NCBI RefSeq assembly: GCF_017545445.1
Contig: NZ_JAFWOM010000104.1
Coordinates: 1-38,358, forward strand
Reading direction: 5' to 3'
DNA: 38,358 bases
Source of the DNA: Fibrobacter sp.
GTDB taxonomy: Bacteria > Fibrobacterota > Fibrobacteria > Fibrobacterales > Fibrobacteraceae
Shown: positions 16,549 through 24,823 of the stretch, piece by piece
Numbering within the stretch: the stretch's first letter is position 1
Layout: each line of letters opens with the position of its first letter
Position numbers and translations under genes: made by a program
The notes under the pieces: model-generated
The model's database searches: none
What the model was told of the DNA's origin: nothing
Seen by the model: the letters and a program-made list of their open reading frames with translations, nothing else

Positions 16549-17720
16549 ATAAATCTCCTTCTTGCTCCAAAATTCGTCAACTGTCCCATGTCAAAAGATA
16601 CAGGGCTGCTCATATAAGGCTCGCGAATGCTCTTTCCACTCATCGGACGAGAAATATTCAACAAAATCCCGATAAACGCAGCCGACATAATCAAATTCGT
16701 TCCGCCATAGCTGATAAACGGAAGCGGTTGCCCCGTCGCCGGGATAAGCCTTACGCACACACAAACGTGAATGACAAAATTCATGAATAGCGAAGTCGTC
16801 AAGGCAACAGCCATGTACCGGCCAAAGCGAGTCAGCGAAGATTTCGCAATATTGTACCCTTGCGAGAAAAGAATCGCAAAAGCGATGAGAACAAAGAAAG
16901 TCCCGACAAAGCCAAATTCTTCGCCAATCACAGCATAAATAACGTCTTTATGGGCTTCGGGCAAGAATCCTAATTTCTGTTCGCCCATACCGATTCCCGT
17001 TCCAAAAATACCGCCATTTCCAAGGGCCGCCAATGCATGCTCTATCTGATACTGTGAATTTTTCATAGCACCACTATCGTTAGAGAAAAAAGCAAGAATA
17101 CGATTACGGGTATGCGGTACACAAAGCATCGCAAGAATCCCCATCGGAATACTCACCAAAACACTCATGCCCACATACTTATAGTTCGCCCCCGAAATCA
17201 GGAGAAGAACCAGCAACAGCACGCAGAACATAATGAGCATCGAGAAGTTCGGCTGCAAAGCAAGCAAAATCGCAGAAATCATCATCGGTACACCCGGCTG
17301 GATAATCGTGCACTTGAGCGACTTGATTTCATCCCCAGCATCCGAAAGTTTCGAGCAAACCCATGCAATAAAGGCAAACTTCAAAATTTCAGACGGCTGG
17401 ATATTAAAAATCCAACGAGAAGCACCATTCACTTTGTCTCCCGATACTATTGCAGCCAAGGTAAGAACTGCGCCAACAACAAAAATCAGGCGAGCAGACA
17501 CTTTCCACAAAGCATAGTCAATTCTGGAGAAAAGCGCAAGAATAACCACAGAGCCAAACACTTTAGTGACATGGGATTTCAAATAATATTCCGGAGGCAA
17601 ATTCGTCTTGGCGGCCACAGATACAGACGCAGAATAGATAACAGCGATGCCAGCGCACATTAATACTAATGTGACGATCAGCAAAAGCTTGTTCATTCCT
17701 GTGGACTGCGAGTTCGACAT
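16545..17720 (-). CDS. ftsW: septal peptidoglycan glycosyltransferase FtsW
   Basis: A SEDS-family polytopic membrane protein that polymerises septal glycan strands together with FtsI. The 391-residue product has multiple membrane helices and the family motifs NGASRWI, IQPSEILKFAF, a long loop with GNGGIFGTGIGMG, and PATGQPLPFISYGGTNL near the C-terminus. It lies 20 bases after murF. In most dcw clusters mraY and murD would lie in that gap. The ftsW rather than rodA call rests on the cluster position. Confidence 0.94.
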   Translation of the reverse strand: MSNSQSTGMNKLLLIVTLVLMCAGIAVIYSASVSVAAKTNLPPEYYLKSHVTKVFGSVVILALFSRIDYALWKVSARLIFVVGAVLTLAAIVSGDKVNGASRWIFNIQPSEILKFAFIAWVCSKLSDAGDEIKSLKCTIIQPGVPMMISAILLALQPNFSMLIMFCVLLLVLLLISGANYKYVGMSVLVSIPMGILAMLCVPHTRNRILAFFSNDSGAMKNSQYQIEHALAALGNGGIFGTGIGMGEQKLGFLPEAHKDVIYAVIGEEFGFVGTFFVLIAFAILFSQGYNIAKSSLTRFGRYMAVALTTSLFMNFVIHVCVCVRLIPATGQPLPFISYGGTNLIMSAAFIGILLNISRPMSGKSIREPYMSSPVSFDMGQLTNFGARRRFI

Positions 17721-17740
17721 CTTACCTAAAAAACCTTACC

Positions 17741-19126
17741 TTAAAACCGGAGCACCGGAACCATGCGCAACAACGCATCTACCACTCGTTCCATGTGCAT
17801 GCCGCGGCTACCCTTCACCAAAACCACGTCGCCTTCGGCAACCGTCTGGCTCAAGTGGCAAACAACATCTTCGAGCGAATCAAAGTGGAATACGTTCTTC
17901 ATGCCTCTGGACTTCGCGCCTTCGACATACTTCTTTGCATCGTTGCCGAACGCGAGGAGCAAATCAAAATTCATTTCTGGCACCATAGCGCCTATCTGCT
18001 TGTGCAAATTGCCGCTTTCCTTGCCGAGTTCAAGCATATCTCCAAGTACTGCAATACGCTGACCTTTAACTTTCATGTTGCCAAGCGTTTGGAGCGCCAT
18101 CTTCGTCGAAGACGGGTTCGCGTTGTAGCAGTCGGACACGATCTTGAAGCCGTTTGCATCCTTGATTTCCATACGCATGGTTGTGGATGTAAAGCCAGCA
18201 AGAGCTTTTGCAATATCCGCCTTCGGGATGCGGAACGCTTCGCCCACGGCAATCGCCGCGAGAGCGTCGTAAAGGTTATGGTCTCCAGGAACGTTGAGCG
18301 TAAAGTGCGTACGACCGACATAGAAATCGGCGCAGGAATTTTCGTTCCACTTGAGCTTTTCCGGCTTCACGACACCACGGCGTACGCCGAATGTCACGAC
18401 CTTGTAATTCTTGGTCGCCTTCACTTTGCAAAGGCGTTCGTCATCGGCGTTCACAATCAACGTACCGCCCTTCTTGAGGCCAGCCGTAATGTTGATTTTT
18501 TCATTGAACACGCCGTCCAAATCACCGAGACGTTCAAGGTGGCTTGCGCCAATGTTCGTAATCACGGCAACATCGGGTTCAGTCGCGAGCGAAAGCGGGC
18601 GGATTTCGTCCGGGCCGCTCGTGCCCATCTCGATAACAGCAGCTTCGTGGCTGTGCTTCAGCTGGAAAAGCGTCATCGGCACACCGATATGGTTGTTGAA
18701 GTTTCCCTGCGTGGCATGGGTATTGAACTTCATCGAAAGCACGGCCTTCGTCATTTCCTTCGTGGTCGTCTTGCCGTTGCTGCCAGTAATGGCAACCTTC
18801 TTCAACTTGAAAAGTTTTTGATAGCCCTTGGCAAGTTTCAAGAGAGCCTTCGTCGTATCATCGACCGGAGCGTACATCTTGAAATTCGGATCGATAGCAG
18901 TTTCGTTAACAACGCTCATCAGAGCTCCATCCTTTTCCATTTGAGATACAAACTGGTGGGCGTCAAAGCGAGCACCCTTAATCGGCCAAAAGACAACGCC
19001 CTTGGCTTTTTCACGCGAATCCATGCAGAGATTCACCTTGCGTTTCAAGGTGCGGGCCGGAACGCCAACCGCTTCGGTCTCCAGAATCTCAAGCATTTCG
19101 CCAATTGTCAAATCAAGCTTTAGCAT
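17741..19126 (-). CDS. murF: MurF, UDP-MurNAc-tripeptide D-Ala-D-Ala ligase
   Basis: MurF adds D-Ala-D-Ala to complete the UDP-MurNAc-pentapeptide. The 461-residue protein has the Mur-ligase ATP motif ITGSNGKTTTKEM, the central VITNIGASHLERLG and the C-terminal DCYNANPSSTKMAL and AVLGDMLELG, which are typical for MurF. Its ATG lies inside the murE end (7-base overlap), so translation is probably coupled. The product feeds MraY, which is not encoded here. Confidence 0.96.
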   Translation of the reverse strand: MLKLDLTIGEMLEILETEAVGVPARTLKRKVNLCMDSREKAKGVVFWPIKGARFDAHQFVSQMEKDGALMSVVNETAIDPNFKMYAPVDDTTKALLKLAKGYQKLFKLKKVAITGSNGKTTTKEMTKAVLSMKFNTHATQGNFNNHIGVPMTLFQLKHSHEAAVIEMGTSGPDEIRPLSLATEPDVAVITNIGASHLERLGDLDGVFNEKINITAGLKKGGTLIVNADDERLCKVKATKNYKVVTFGVRRGVVKPEKLKWNENSCADFYVGRTHFTLNVPGDHNLYDALAAIAVGEAFRIPKADIAKALAGFTSTTMRMEIKDANGFKIVSDCYNANPSSTKMALQTLGNMKVKGQRIAVLGDMLELGKESGNLHKQIGAMVPEMNFDLLLAFGNDAKKYVEGAKSRGMKNVFHFDSLEDVVCHLSQTVAEGDVVLVKGSRGMHMERVVDALLRMVPVLRF

Positions 19127-20535
19127 TGTTCCATCGCCTTCACCGCAATTTCGCGATCGTCAAAATGATGTTTGGTCTTGCCGATGATTTGATAATCTTC
19201 GTGACCCTTGCCCGCAATCACAAGCCAGTCGCCATTTTGCAATTCCTTGCAAGCGCGGTGAATCGCTTCTTCGCGGTTTTCCACAACTTCAAACTTGTCC
19301 GTCGTCATTCCCGCACGGACATCGTTAATGATGTCAGCCGGTTTTTCGGTACGTGGATTGTCGGAGGTGAGCCAAGCCTTGTCCGCAATGCGTTCTGCTA
19401 TGGATCCCATAATGGGGCGTTTCGTCTTGTCGCGGTCACCCCCGCAACCGAACACGCACGAAAGCTTACCGCGGCAGAGGCTGCGAGCCGTGTTCAGCAC
19501 ACGTTCAAGAGCATCCGGCGTGTGGGCATAATCCACAATCACATGCTTTCCGTCCTTGTTCCAGACCTTTTCAAAGCGGCCAGGAACGCGAACCGTCGCA
19601 ATCGCCTTGCGCATCGCATCTTCAGGAATGCAAAGAGCATCGGCCCATGCAAGCACCAAGAGCACGTTATCGACGTTAAAGTCGCCGCAAAGCGGAGTTT
19701 CAAATTTTTCCTTCGCGATCGAAGGAAGCGTAAATTCGAGGCCGTCTTCGGTATTCTTCACTTCGCCAGACGGTTTCACGTCCGCTTTCGCCTTGCCAAG
19801 TCTCGAAACAGCGACCTTGCGGCAATCAAGACCGTTAAAGAGCTTTTCGCCATGTTCATCGTCAATGTTGATGACAGCCACGCCGTTATCGGCAAGGTAA
19901 TTCGTAAAAAGCAACTTTTTGGCTTCGAAGTACGCATCCATCGTCTTGTGGTAATCGAGATGGTCCTGCGTCAAGTTGCTAAAGAGCCCGCTCCTGAAAC
20001 GGATTCCCGCCACACGCCCTTGGTGCAGCGAATGCGAAGACGCTTCCATCACGAGGTCCGAGCAACCCGCGTCAACAGCCTTTGCCGCAAACGCAAACAA
20101 ATCGAGCTGCCCCGGAGTCGTAAGCGTCGCCGGAACGGACTTGTCGCCAACCTTGTTCAAAATCGTGCCAAGCAAAGCCGTCTTGCGGCCAGCTGCCTCA
20201 AGCATCGCATTCATGAGGAACGCGCTCGTCGTCTTTCCGTTCGTTCCCGTGACCGCATGGCAAGTGAGCTTGCTAAACGGATCCTTGTAGAAAATCTTTG
20301 CAGCTTCCAAGCGGGCAGCTTTTACGTCCGGGACCTGAATCCACTTGGACGTAAGTCCTTCCGGAGCCATCGTCTCGCCCACAACAGCAACAGCACCAGC
20401 TGCAATCGCACTGCGGGCAAAAGCTTCATAGCCATCCGCCGGAATGGAGAAGAACAAATTCCCCGGTTTCACACGGCGGGAATCATCACAAAGCCCCGTC
20501 ACGGACAACTTTTCCATAAGTCCTTCCGAAATCAT
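19120..20535 (-). CDS. murE: MurE, UDP-MurNAc-tripeptide synthetase (meso-DAP type)
   Basis: MurE adds the third stem-peptide residue. The 471-residue product shows TGTNGKTT (96-103), the lysine in the region HKTMDAYFEAKK that is usually carbamylated, GCGGDRDKTKRP, and the specificity motif DNPR (392-395) followed by TEKP. DNPR predicts meso-diaminopimelate, fitting a Gram-negative wall. The ATG at 20535 is chosen because AGGAG lies eight bases upstream and the ATG shares one base with the ftsI stop (TGATG). A longer start at 20565 would lie inside ftsI. Confidence 0.96.
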   Translation of the reverse strand: MISEGLMEKLSVTGLCDDSRRVKPGNLFFSIPADGYEAFARSAIAAGAVAVVGETMAPEGLTSKWIQVPDVKAARLEAAKIFYKDPFSKLTCHAVTGTNGKTTSAFLMNAMLEAAGRKTALLGTILNKVGDKSVPATLTTPGQLDLFAFAAKAVDAGCSDLVMEASSHSLHQGRVAGIRFRSGLFSNLTQDHLDYHKTMDAYFEAKKLLFTNYLADNGVAVINIDDEHGEKLFNGLDCRKVAVSRLGKAKADVKPSGEVKNTEDGLEFTLPSIAKEKFETPLCGDFNVDNVLLVLAWADALCIPEDAMRKAIATVRVPGRFEKVWNKDGKHVIVDYAHTPDALERVLNTARSLCRGKLSCVFGCGGDRDKTKRPIMGSIAERIADKAWLTSDNPRTEKPADIINDVRAGMTTDKFEVVENREEAIHRACKELQNGDWLVIAGKGHEDYQIIGKTKHHFDDREIAVKAMEQC

Positions 20536-22421
20536 CAGCTTTTCTCCTTTAAGGTCAACTTGCAAACGACACCCTTCTGCAAAGCTTCTTCAGCCTTGGG
20601 TTCCTGAGCAACCACGCGACCCTTTCCTGTATATTCAACATTCATGCGGATGTTCCCCATCACTTCGAGAGCATCCTTCAACGAAAGACCTTGCAAGTTC
20701 GGCATCTTACTTGCTACAGCGTTACCGACCAAAAGCGTTTTTTGAGCAGGGCCGTCCGCATCGATTCTTTCCGAAATCACGCGATAGCCCTTTCCTTCAA
20801 AGCGGACGGAGCAGTGGTTTTTCTTAGCGTAATCTTTTGCAGCAGCCGTCGTCATCCCTGCAAAATCCTTATCGCAAGGCGAACCGAGCTTCACTTGCTT
20901 TAAGTTATGGGCAAGCGGAGAAAGCTGCGGATGGTAATAGATGCCTTCCATGATACGACGGAAGATCGGGCCCGCTGTAAGACCACCCACGTGTTTCCCT
21001 TGCGGGTCATCCACAAGCACCAAGCAAACGAAGCGGGTATCTTCGGCAGGAGCAAGCCCGATGAAAGATGCCACCTGAGAATTGCGGTCGTAAGAGCGAG
21101 TCGCTGCATTATACTTTTCAGCCGTACCCGTCTTGCCGCCAAACAGCACATCCGTAAGCTTGTGCGATGCCACGCGCTTTGCCGTACCGCTGTTCACCAC
21201 GCGATTGAGCATCTTGCGGATTCTCGAAGCCGTCTTTTCCGAAATCACTCGACGGAGTTCCACCGGCTTGTTCTTTTCGACCACTTCACCCTTAGAATTA
21301 CGCCATTCCTTCACAATCTGCGGACGCATGAGCAGCCCGCCATTTGCAATAGCGGCATAAGCCATCACCATCTGGATCGGCGTTGTCGAAACAGCATGTC
21401 CAAAGCCCATCGTCTTTAAAGTTCTGTCATCGCGAGAAAGTTCCGCCGGAGTCAAAAGCCTTCCGTTTTCTTCGCCGTCGTAATTGTCAAACGCTCTCGT
21501 GCCAATGCCAAACGCGCGAGCCATCTTGAACAAACGTTCCGCACCGACTTCGGAGGCGATCTTTGCAAACACGATATTCGAAGACTGCACCATCGCTTCG
21601 CTCATGTCCATATCGCCATAGACGTGCGTATCGCAAATCTTTTCGGATTTCGGGTTCCATTGCCAGCAGCGGCCTTCATTCGCAAAAACTTTTTCGGGGC
21701 TGACGGCACGGTTTTCGAGAGCTGCAGCAGCAGTGATGACCTTGAACGTAGAGCCCGGTTCATACGACATCGAAATGATTTCATTTTTCGCGACACGGCC
21801 AAGGCCCTGAATTTTGGAGTTCGGGTCAAACGTCGGATAGCTCGCCATCGCAAGGATTTCGCCTGTATAAGGATCCACGACAACGGCACTCGCGCTCGTC
21901 GCCATGAATTCAGCCACGCCATCCTTCAAAGCCTTCTCGACAATTTCCTGCATGTTGCGGTCAATCGTCAAAACAAGATTCAATCCAGACTTTGCCTCGA
22001 CCACAGTCTTCGAGCGGTAATAAACTTCACGTTTCTTTACATCCTGGACACTCACGCGAAGACCTTCGTCACCACGGAGGTTTTCGTCATAAATCTTTTC
22101 CATGCCCATGCTGCCCGAGCCATTATAACCCACCTTGCCCACAATCTGCGAAGCAAGAGTCCCTTGCAAGAACAATCGGCTGTAGCCAAGATTGTCGCTC
22201 GTATCGCGCATGCTTTCCGCCAATACGACTCCATTGCGGTCCATTATCGAGCCGCGTTCTGCATACAAGTTCTTAGTATGCGTCACCATGGACTTTGTAT
22301 TCACTTGATAAACATTGCGGTGCAAGACCTGAATATCAAAAGTCTGCAAAATAAGCACGCCAATCGTGCAAAGCACTAGACATTTCAACACAAACAGAGG
22401 ATCTACGCTATACTTATTCAT
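20535..22421 (-). CDS. ftsI: division transpeptidase FtsI (PBP3) with PASTA domain
   Basis: Class B penicillin-binding protein that crosslinks septal peptidoglycan in the periplasm. The 628-residue product has one N-terminal membrane helix (about 10-30) and the pedestal motif RGSIMDRNG. The transpeptidase domain follows, with S224TFK, the SSN motif (280-282) and KTGT (430-433). A C-terminal PASTA domain (about 563-628, MPNLQGLSLKDALEVMG) is not present in E. coli FtsI but is common in other phyla. The ATG overlaps the end of ftsL by eight bases. Confidence 0.95.
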   Translation of the reverse strand: MNKYSVDPLFVLKCLVLCTIGVLILQTFDIQVLHRNVYQVNTKSMVTHTKNLYAERGSIMDRNGVVLAESMRDTSDNLGYSRLFLQGTLASQIVGKVGYNGSGSMGMEKIYDENLRGDEGLRVSVQDVKKREVYYRSKTVVEAKSGLNLVLTIDRNMQEIVEKALKDGVAEFMATSASAVVVDPYTGEILAMASYPTFDPNSKIQGLGRVAKNEIISMSYEPGSTFKVITAAAALENRAVSPEKVFANEGRCWQWNPKSEKICDTHVYGDMDMSEAMVQSSNIVFAKIASEVGAERLFKMARAFGIGTRAFDNYDGEENGRLLTPAELSRDDRTLKTMGFGHAVSTTPIQMVMAYAAIANGGLLMRPQIVKEWRNSKGEVVEKNKPVELRRVISEKTASRIRKMLNRVVNSGTAKRVASHKLTDVLFGGKTGTAEKYNAATRSYDRNSQVASFIGLAPAEDTRFVCLVLVDDPQGKHVGGLTAGPIFRRIMEGIYYHPQLSPLAHNLKQVKLGSPCDKDFAGMTTAAAKDYAKKNHCSVRFEGKGYRVISERIDADGPAQKTLLVGNAVASKMPNLQGLSLKDALEVMGNIRMNVEYTGKGRVVAQEPKAEEALQKGVVCKLTLKEKS

Positions 22422-22731
22422 TAGACTCCCCTGTTACCATAATTTTCATCGGAACATCGTAAAGTCCAAGTTCCGCACTTTCTGCAAAATCCGCAAGATA
22501 TTCCAACGAAGTCAACTTGTTGATTTCGAATTCCTGCAAAAGAATTTCGCGATTGAGCAAGTTCGCCTTTTCGCGAAGCCCATAGTACGTTCCATACAAA
22601 CTGTTGATGCAGTTCTGCATATAAACAGGAACTATACAAACTAACAAGCCCATGATTACAAGTGGAATCAAGCTTCCCAAGAAGCCGTGCTTTTCAGCCT
22701 TTACTGTTTCATCCTGCACATTATCGATCAT
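22414..22731 (-). CDS. ftsL: FtsL-like divisome protein
   Basis: A 105-residue bitopic membrane protein: a short charged N-terminus, one membrane helix (SLIPLVIMGLLVCIVPVYM) and a helical region with coiled-coil spacing (LREKANLLNREILLQEFEIN). This is the normal FtsL build, and the position between rsmH and ftsI is diagnostic. FtsL sequences are poorly conserved, so the call rests mainly on topology and context. Start and stop overlap both neighbours (4 and 8 bases). Confidence 0.85.
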   Translation of the reverse strand: MIDNVQDETVKAEKHGFLGSLIPLVIMGLLVCIVPVYMQNCINSLYGTYYGLREKANLLNREILLQEFEINKLTSLEYLADFAESAELGLYDVPMKIMVTGESNE

Positions 22732-23741
22732 ACTCTTTCATAGATCCTTAACTTTGCAGAACGAGCCCGACTGTTCCTGTTAATTTCATCTGCCGAGGGC
22801 AAAATCGGCTTACGGTTCACTTTCTTCAAGCGTTGGTGGTTACCACCGCATACGCATACCGGCAAGTTTTCCGGGCAAATGCACGCTTTTTCAAATTCTG
22901 CCGCGGTTTCCTTGACGCAGCGGTCTTCAACAGAGTGGTAGCTCATCACGACAAGGCGGCCACCCACTTTGAGACAATCGACAGCGGCGCGCAGGCTATC
23001 TTCAATCTGTTTGAGTTCGCCGTTCACTTCCATGCGAATCGCTTGGAATACGCGGGCCAAAAGGCTATTGGCTTCACGACGCTTGTCCGGGAACACCGCT
23101 TCGACAACAGTCTTGATATCACTTGGACGAACATCGCGACCTTCGGCAGCAATTTCGCTCACGGAATCTTTAATGCGAGTCGCAAGTTTGAACGCACGGT
23201 CCATATCGGCATTTTTGCGGAGAGCGGCGGCCAAATCATCGGCAGATACCGAGCGGAGCCATTCCTGCGCAGACACATTTTCGCGACGGTCCATACGCAA
23301 ATCGAGCGGATTATCGCCCACGAACGTAAAGCCACGGCTAGAGTCATCGACCTGATGACTGCTGATGCCCAAATCGTAAAGAACGCCATCGAGCGTATTC
23401 GGCTCAATTTCGTTCCCGAGTTCGCTAAACTGAACCGGATGGACAATAAACTTAGGAGCGACACCGGCAAGACGTTTCGTTGCAAAAGCGACCGCTTCCT
23501 CGTCACGATCAAAAGCGTGGAGTGTTCCTTCAGGGCCCAAATTTTGGGCAATAGCGTAAGAATGACCGCCACCGCCAAGGGTGCAATCCGAATACGTGCC
23601 GTTCGGCTTGATATTCAAGCCTTCAAGGCATTCCTTAAGCATTACAGGATCGTGGTAGAATATTTTCCCTGCGACACCAGCGACCGCTGCTTCGGAAATT
23701 TCATTTATATGAACTTGTTTACGGAGGTTCTTATCTGCCAT
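22728..23741 (-). CDS. rsmH: 16S rRNA (cytosine-1402-N4)-methyltransferase RsmH
   Basis: RsmH (MraW) methylates N4 of C1402 in 16S rRNA, in the ribosomal P site. The 337-residue product has the family start FYHDPVMLKECLEGL, the SAM motif DCTLGGGGHSYAIA, DGVLYDLGISSHQVD and the C-terminal MSYHSVEDRCVK and KPILPSADEINRNSRARSAKLR. It overlaps mraZ by 11 bases and ftsL by four. Length and order are standard. Confidence 0.96.
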   Translation of the reverse strand: MADKNLRKQVHINEISEAAVAGVAGKIFYHDPVMLKECLEGLNIKPNGTYSDCTLGGGGHSYAIAQNLGPEGTLHAFDRDEEAVAFATKRLAGVAPKFIVHPVQFSELGNEIEPNTLDGVLYDLGISSHQVDDSSRGFTFVGDNPLDLRMDRRENVSAQEWLRSVSADDLAAALRKNADMDRAFKLATRIKDSVSEIAAEGRDVRPSDIKTVVEAVFPDKRREANSLLARVFQAIRMEVNGELKQIEDSLRAAVDCLKVGGRLVVMSYHSVEDRCVKETAAEFEKACICPENLPVCVCGGNHQRLKKVNRKPILPSADEINRNSRARSAKLRIYERV

Positions 23742-24204
23742 TAGCTCCCTCCGTCAAACCTTCACCATAGAACGCGGCATCGAAGTTGTCGATTGCTTCA
23801 TTTGTCAGCAATCCATACTTTTCGTTGTAACGATCAGGATTCCATAATTCGAGAGTCTTACCGCGGGCCTGAACATAAAGCACCTCGTCTTTAAGGCCGG
23901 CATACTCCAGCAATATTTTGGGGAGTAAAATGCGATTCTGGCCATCCATCTCCACCACCGTGGGGCAGAGGCCTCTCCGAACTACGTCGGCTTGACGGCG
24001 GTCGGACCGGCTGTCCAAGTCCGCCATGAATTTCTCAAACTCCGGTAGGACAAACAACCGGAGGGTGCGGTCCGGGCCACGTGTGACCACGAACTCATTC
24101 CCTTCGGACTCCAAAAGCTGACGACGGAATTCCCTAGGGAAGGAGGTCCTTCCCTTTCCATCGATAGCCGTCTGGGCTTGTCCTATGAAAGATGTGAAAC
24201 TCAT
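23731..24204 (-). CDS. mraZ: MraZ, dcw cluster transcriptional regulator
   Basis: MraZ is an AbrB-like DNA-binding protein that, in bacteria studied, regulates its own dcw operon. The product carries two MraZ repeats: the first with AIDGKGRTSFPREFR, the second with EMDGQNRILLPKILLEYAGL. Each has the (D/E)xxxR pattern. The ATG at 24204 fits best with the usual short N-terminus; a GTG at 24216 would add four residues, and neither has a clear Shine-Dalgarno. It is the first gene of the 14-kb division cluster, and inverted repeats lie just upstream. Confidence 0.94.
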   Translation of the reverse strand: MSFTSFIGQAQTAIDGKGRTSFPREFRRQLLESEGNEFVVTRGPDRTLRLFVLPEFEKFMADLDSRSDRRQADVVRRGLCPTVVEMDGQNRILLPKILLEYAGLKDEVLYVQARGKTLELWNPDRYNEKYGLLTNEAIDNFDAAFYGEGLTEGANGR

Positions 24205-24240
24205 ATTATTTGACACATTTTACCACAACACTTATCACAC

Positions 24241-24265
24241 GTGGAAAATATACCCACTTTTCCAC
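24241..24265 (-). promoter_or_regulatory. inverted repeat upstream of mraZ, candidate operator
   Basis: GTGGAAAA (24241-24248) and TTTTCCAC (24258-24265) form a perfect 8-bp inverted repeat, 37-61 bases before the mraZ ATG. On the minus strand the repeat runs directly into a GTGGGTAT unit, giving two GTGG boxes 8 bases apart. Known MraZ operators are direct TGGG repeats about 10 bases apart, so this is only partly like them. A candidate -35 (TTGAAT) lies nearby, with a poor -10. Confidence 0.4.
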
Positions 24266-24316
24266 ACTATGGCAATATAAAAACTGATTCAAGCTTAAAA
24301 AAAGCATACTTTCACG

Positions 24317-24331
24317 TTTTGTTAAACAAAA
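24317..24331. promoter_or_regulatory. palindrome TTTTGTTAAACAAAA
   Basis: A perfect 7+1+7 palindrome about 115 bases before the mraZ start, in the AT-rich part of the region. It is operator-like in form, but no binding protein can be named. It could act on mraZ transcription or be chance in an AT-rich stretch. Confidence 0.35.
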
Positions 24332-24748
24332 TTTTACACAGAAAAGGGATCAAACGCTCGATCTGATGTAGTAATTACGTAAGTTTTTTGTTACAACAAG
24401 AAATTATAATGCACACAATAAGCGCTCCCGCCATCGAAACAGCACGCTCCGCTTTGAGCTATGAGGTCGGCACGCTGAACCTCTGGGCACGCTCCGCTTC
24501 GAGCATTGCCCATACCCCGAAGGGAGCCGTAGGCGACCGCACCCATACCCCATACCCCAAAGGGGCGTAAGCCCCGAGCCCACACCCCATACCTTCACTG
24601 GATCCCATCACTTCACTACGTTCCGTTCTAGGATGACCGTTGTCGCGACGCTCGCCCTACGCATTCTTCCACCTTCCTACTGCCTACTGTTTACGGACCT
24701 TCGGTCCTAACCACCAACCACTGCCTACTAACCACTGACCACTAAATC

Positions 24749-24777
24749 TTGTATTTCGCACCCGTATTTTATATCTT
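24749..24777 (+). promoter_or_regulatory. candidate promoter of GH30 gene
   Basis: TTGTAT (24749-24754) and TATCTT (24772-24777) are spaced by 17 bases. Transcription would start near 24784, giving a leader of about 40 bases with AAGGAG before the ATG. The -35 matches four of six consensus bases. Confidence 0.4.
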
Positions 24778-24823
24778 TACCTCTCAGTGGATGGAATTTG
24801 AGTGTGTGATTTAAGGAGATGTT

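Larger units (their letters stand above)
24217..24823. other. intergenic region between mraZ and GH30 gene
   Basis: No gene is seen. The left part (to about 24410) is AT-rich and holds the mraZ upstream signals. The middle (about 24420-24640) is G+C-richer repeat material: two copies of GCACGCTCCGCTT-GAGC (24446 and 24489), several CATACCCC units, and a GGATCC...AGGATGACC copy of the dispersed repeat near 24600. A CTACTGCCTACT-type low-complexity run follows at 24670-24745, then the GH30 promoter region. Short frames in the middle look like repeat translations. Confidence 0.6.

Noticed and set aside
24388..24600. Short reading frames in the GC-rich part of the mraZ-GH30 gap
   Set aside because: They translate repeat DNA (CATACCCC and GCACGCTCCGC units), occur on both strands and have no ribosome binding site.
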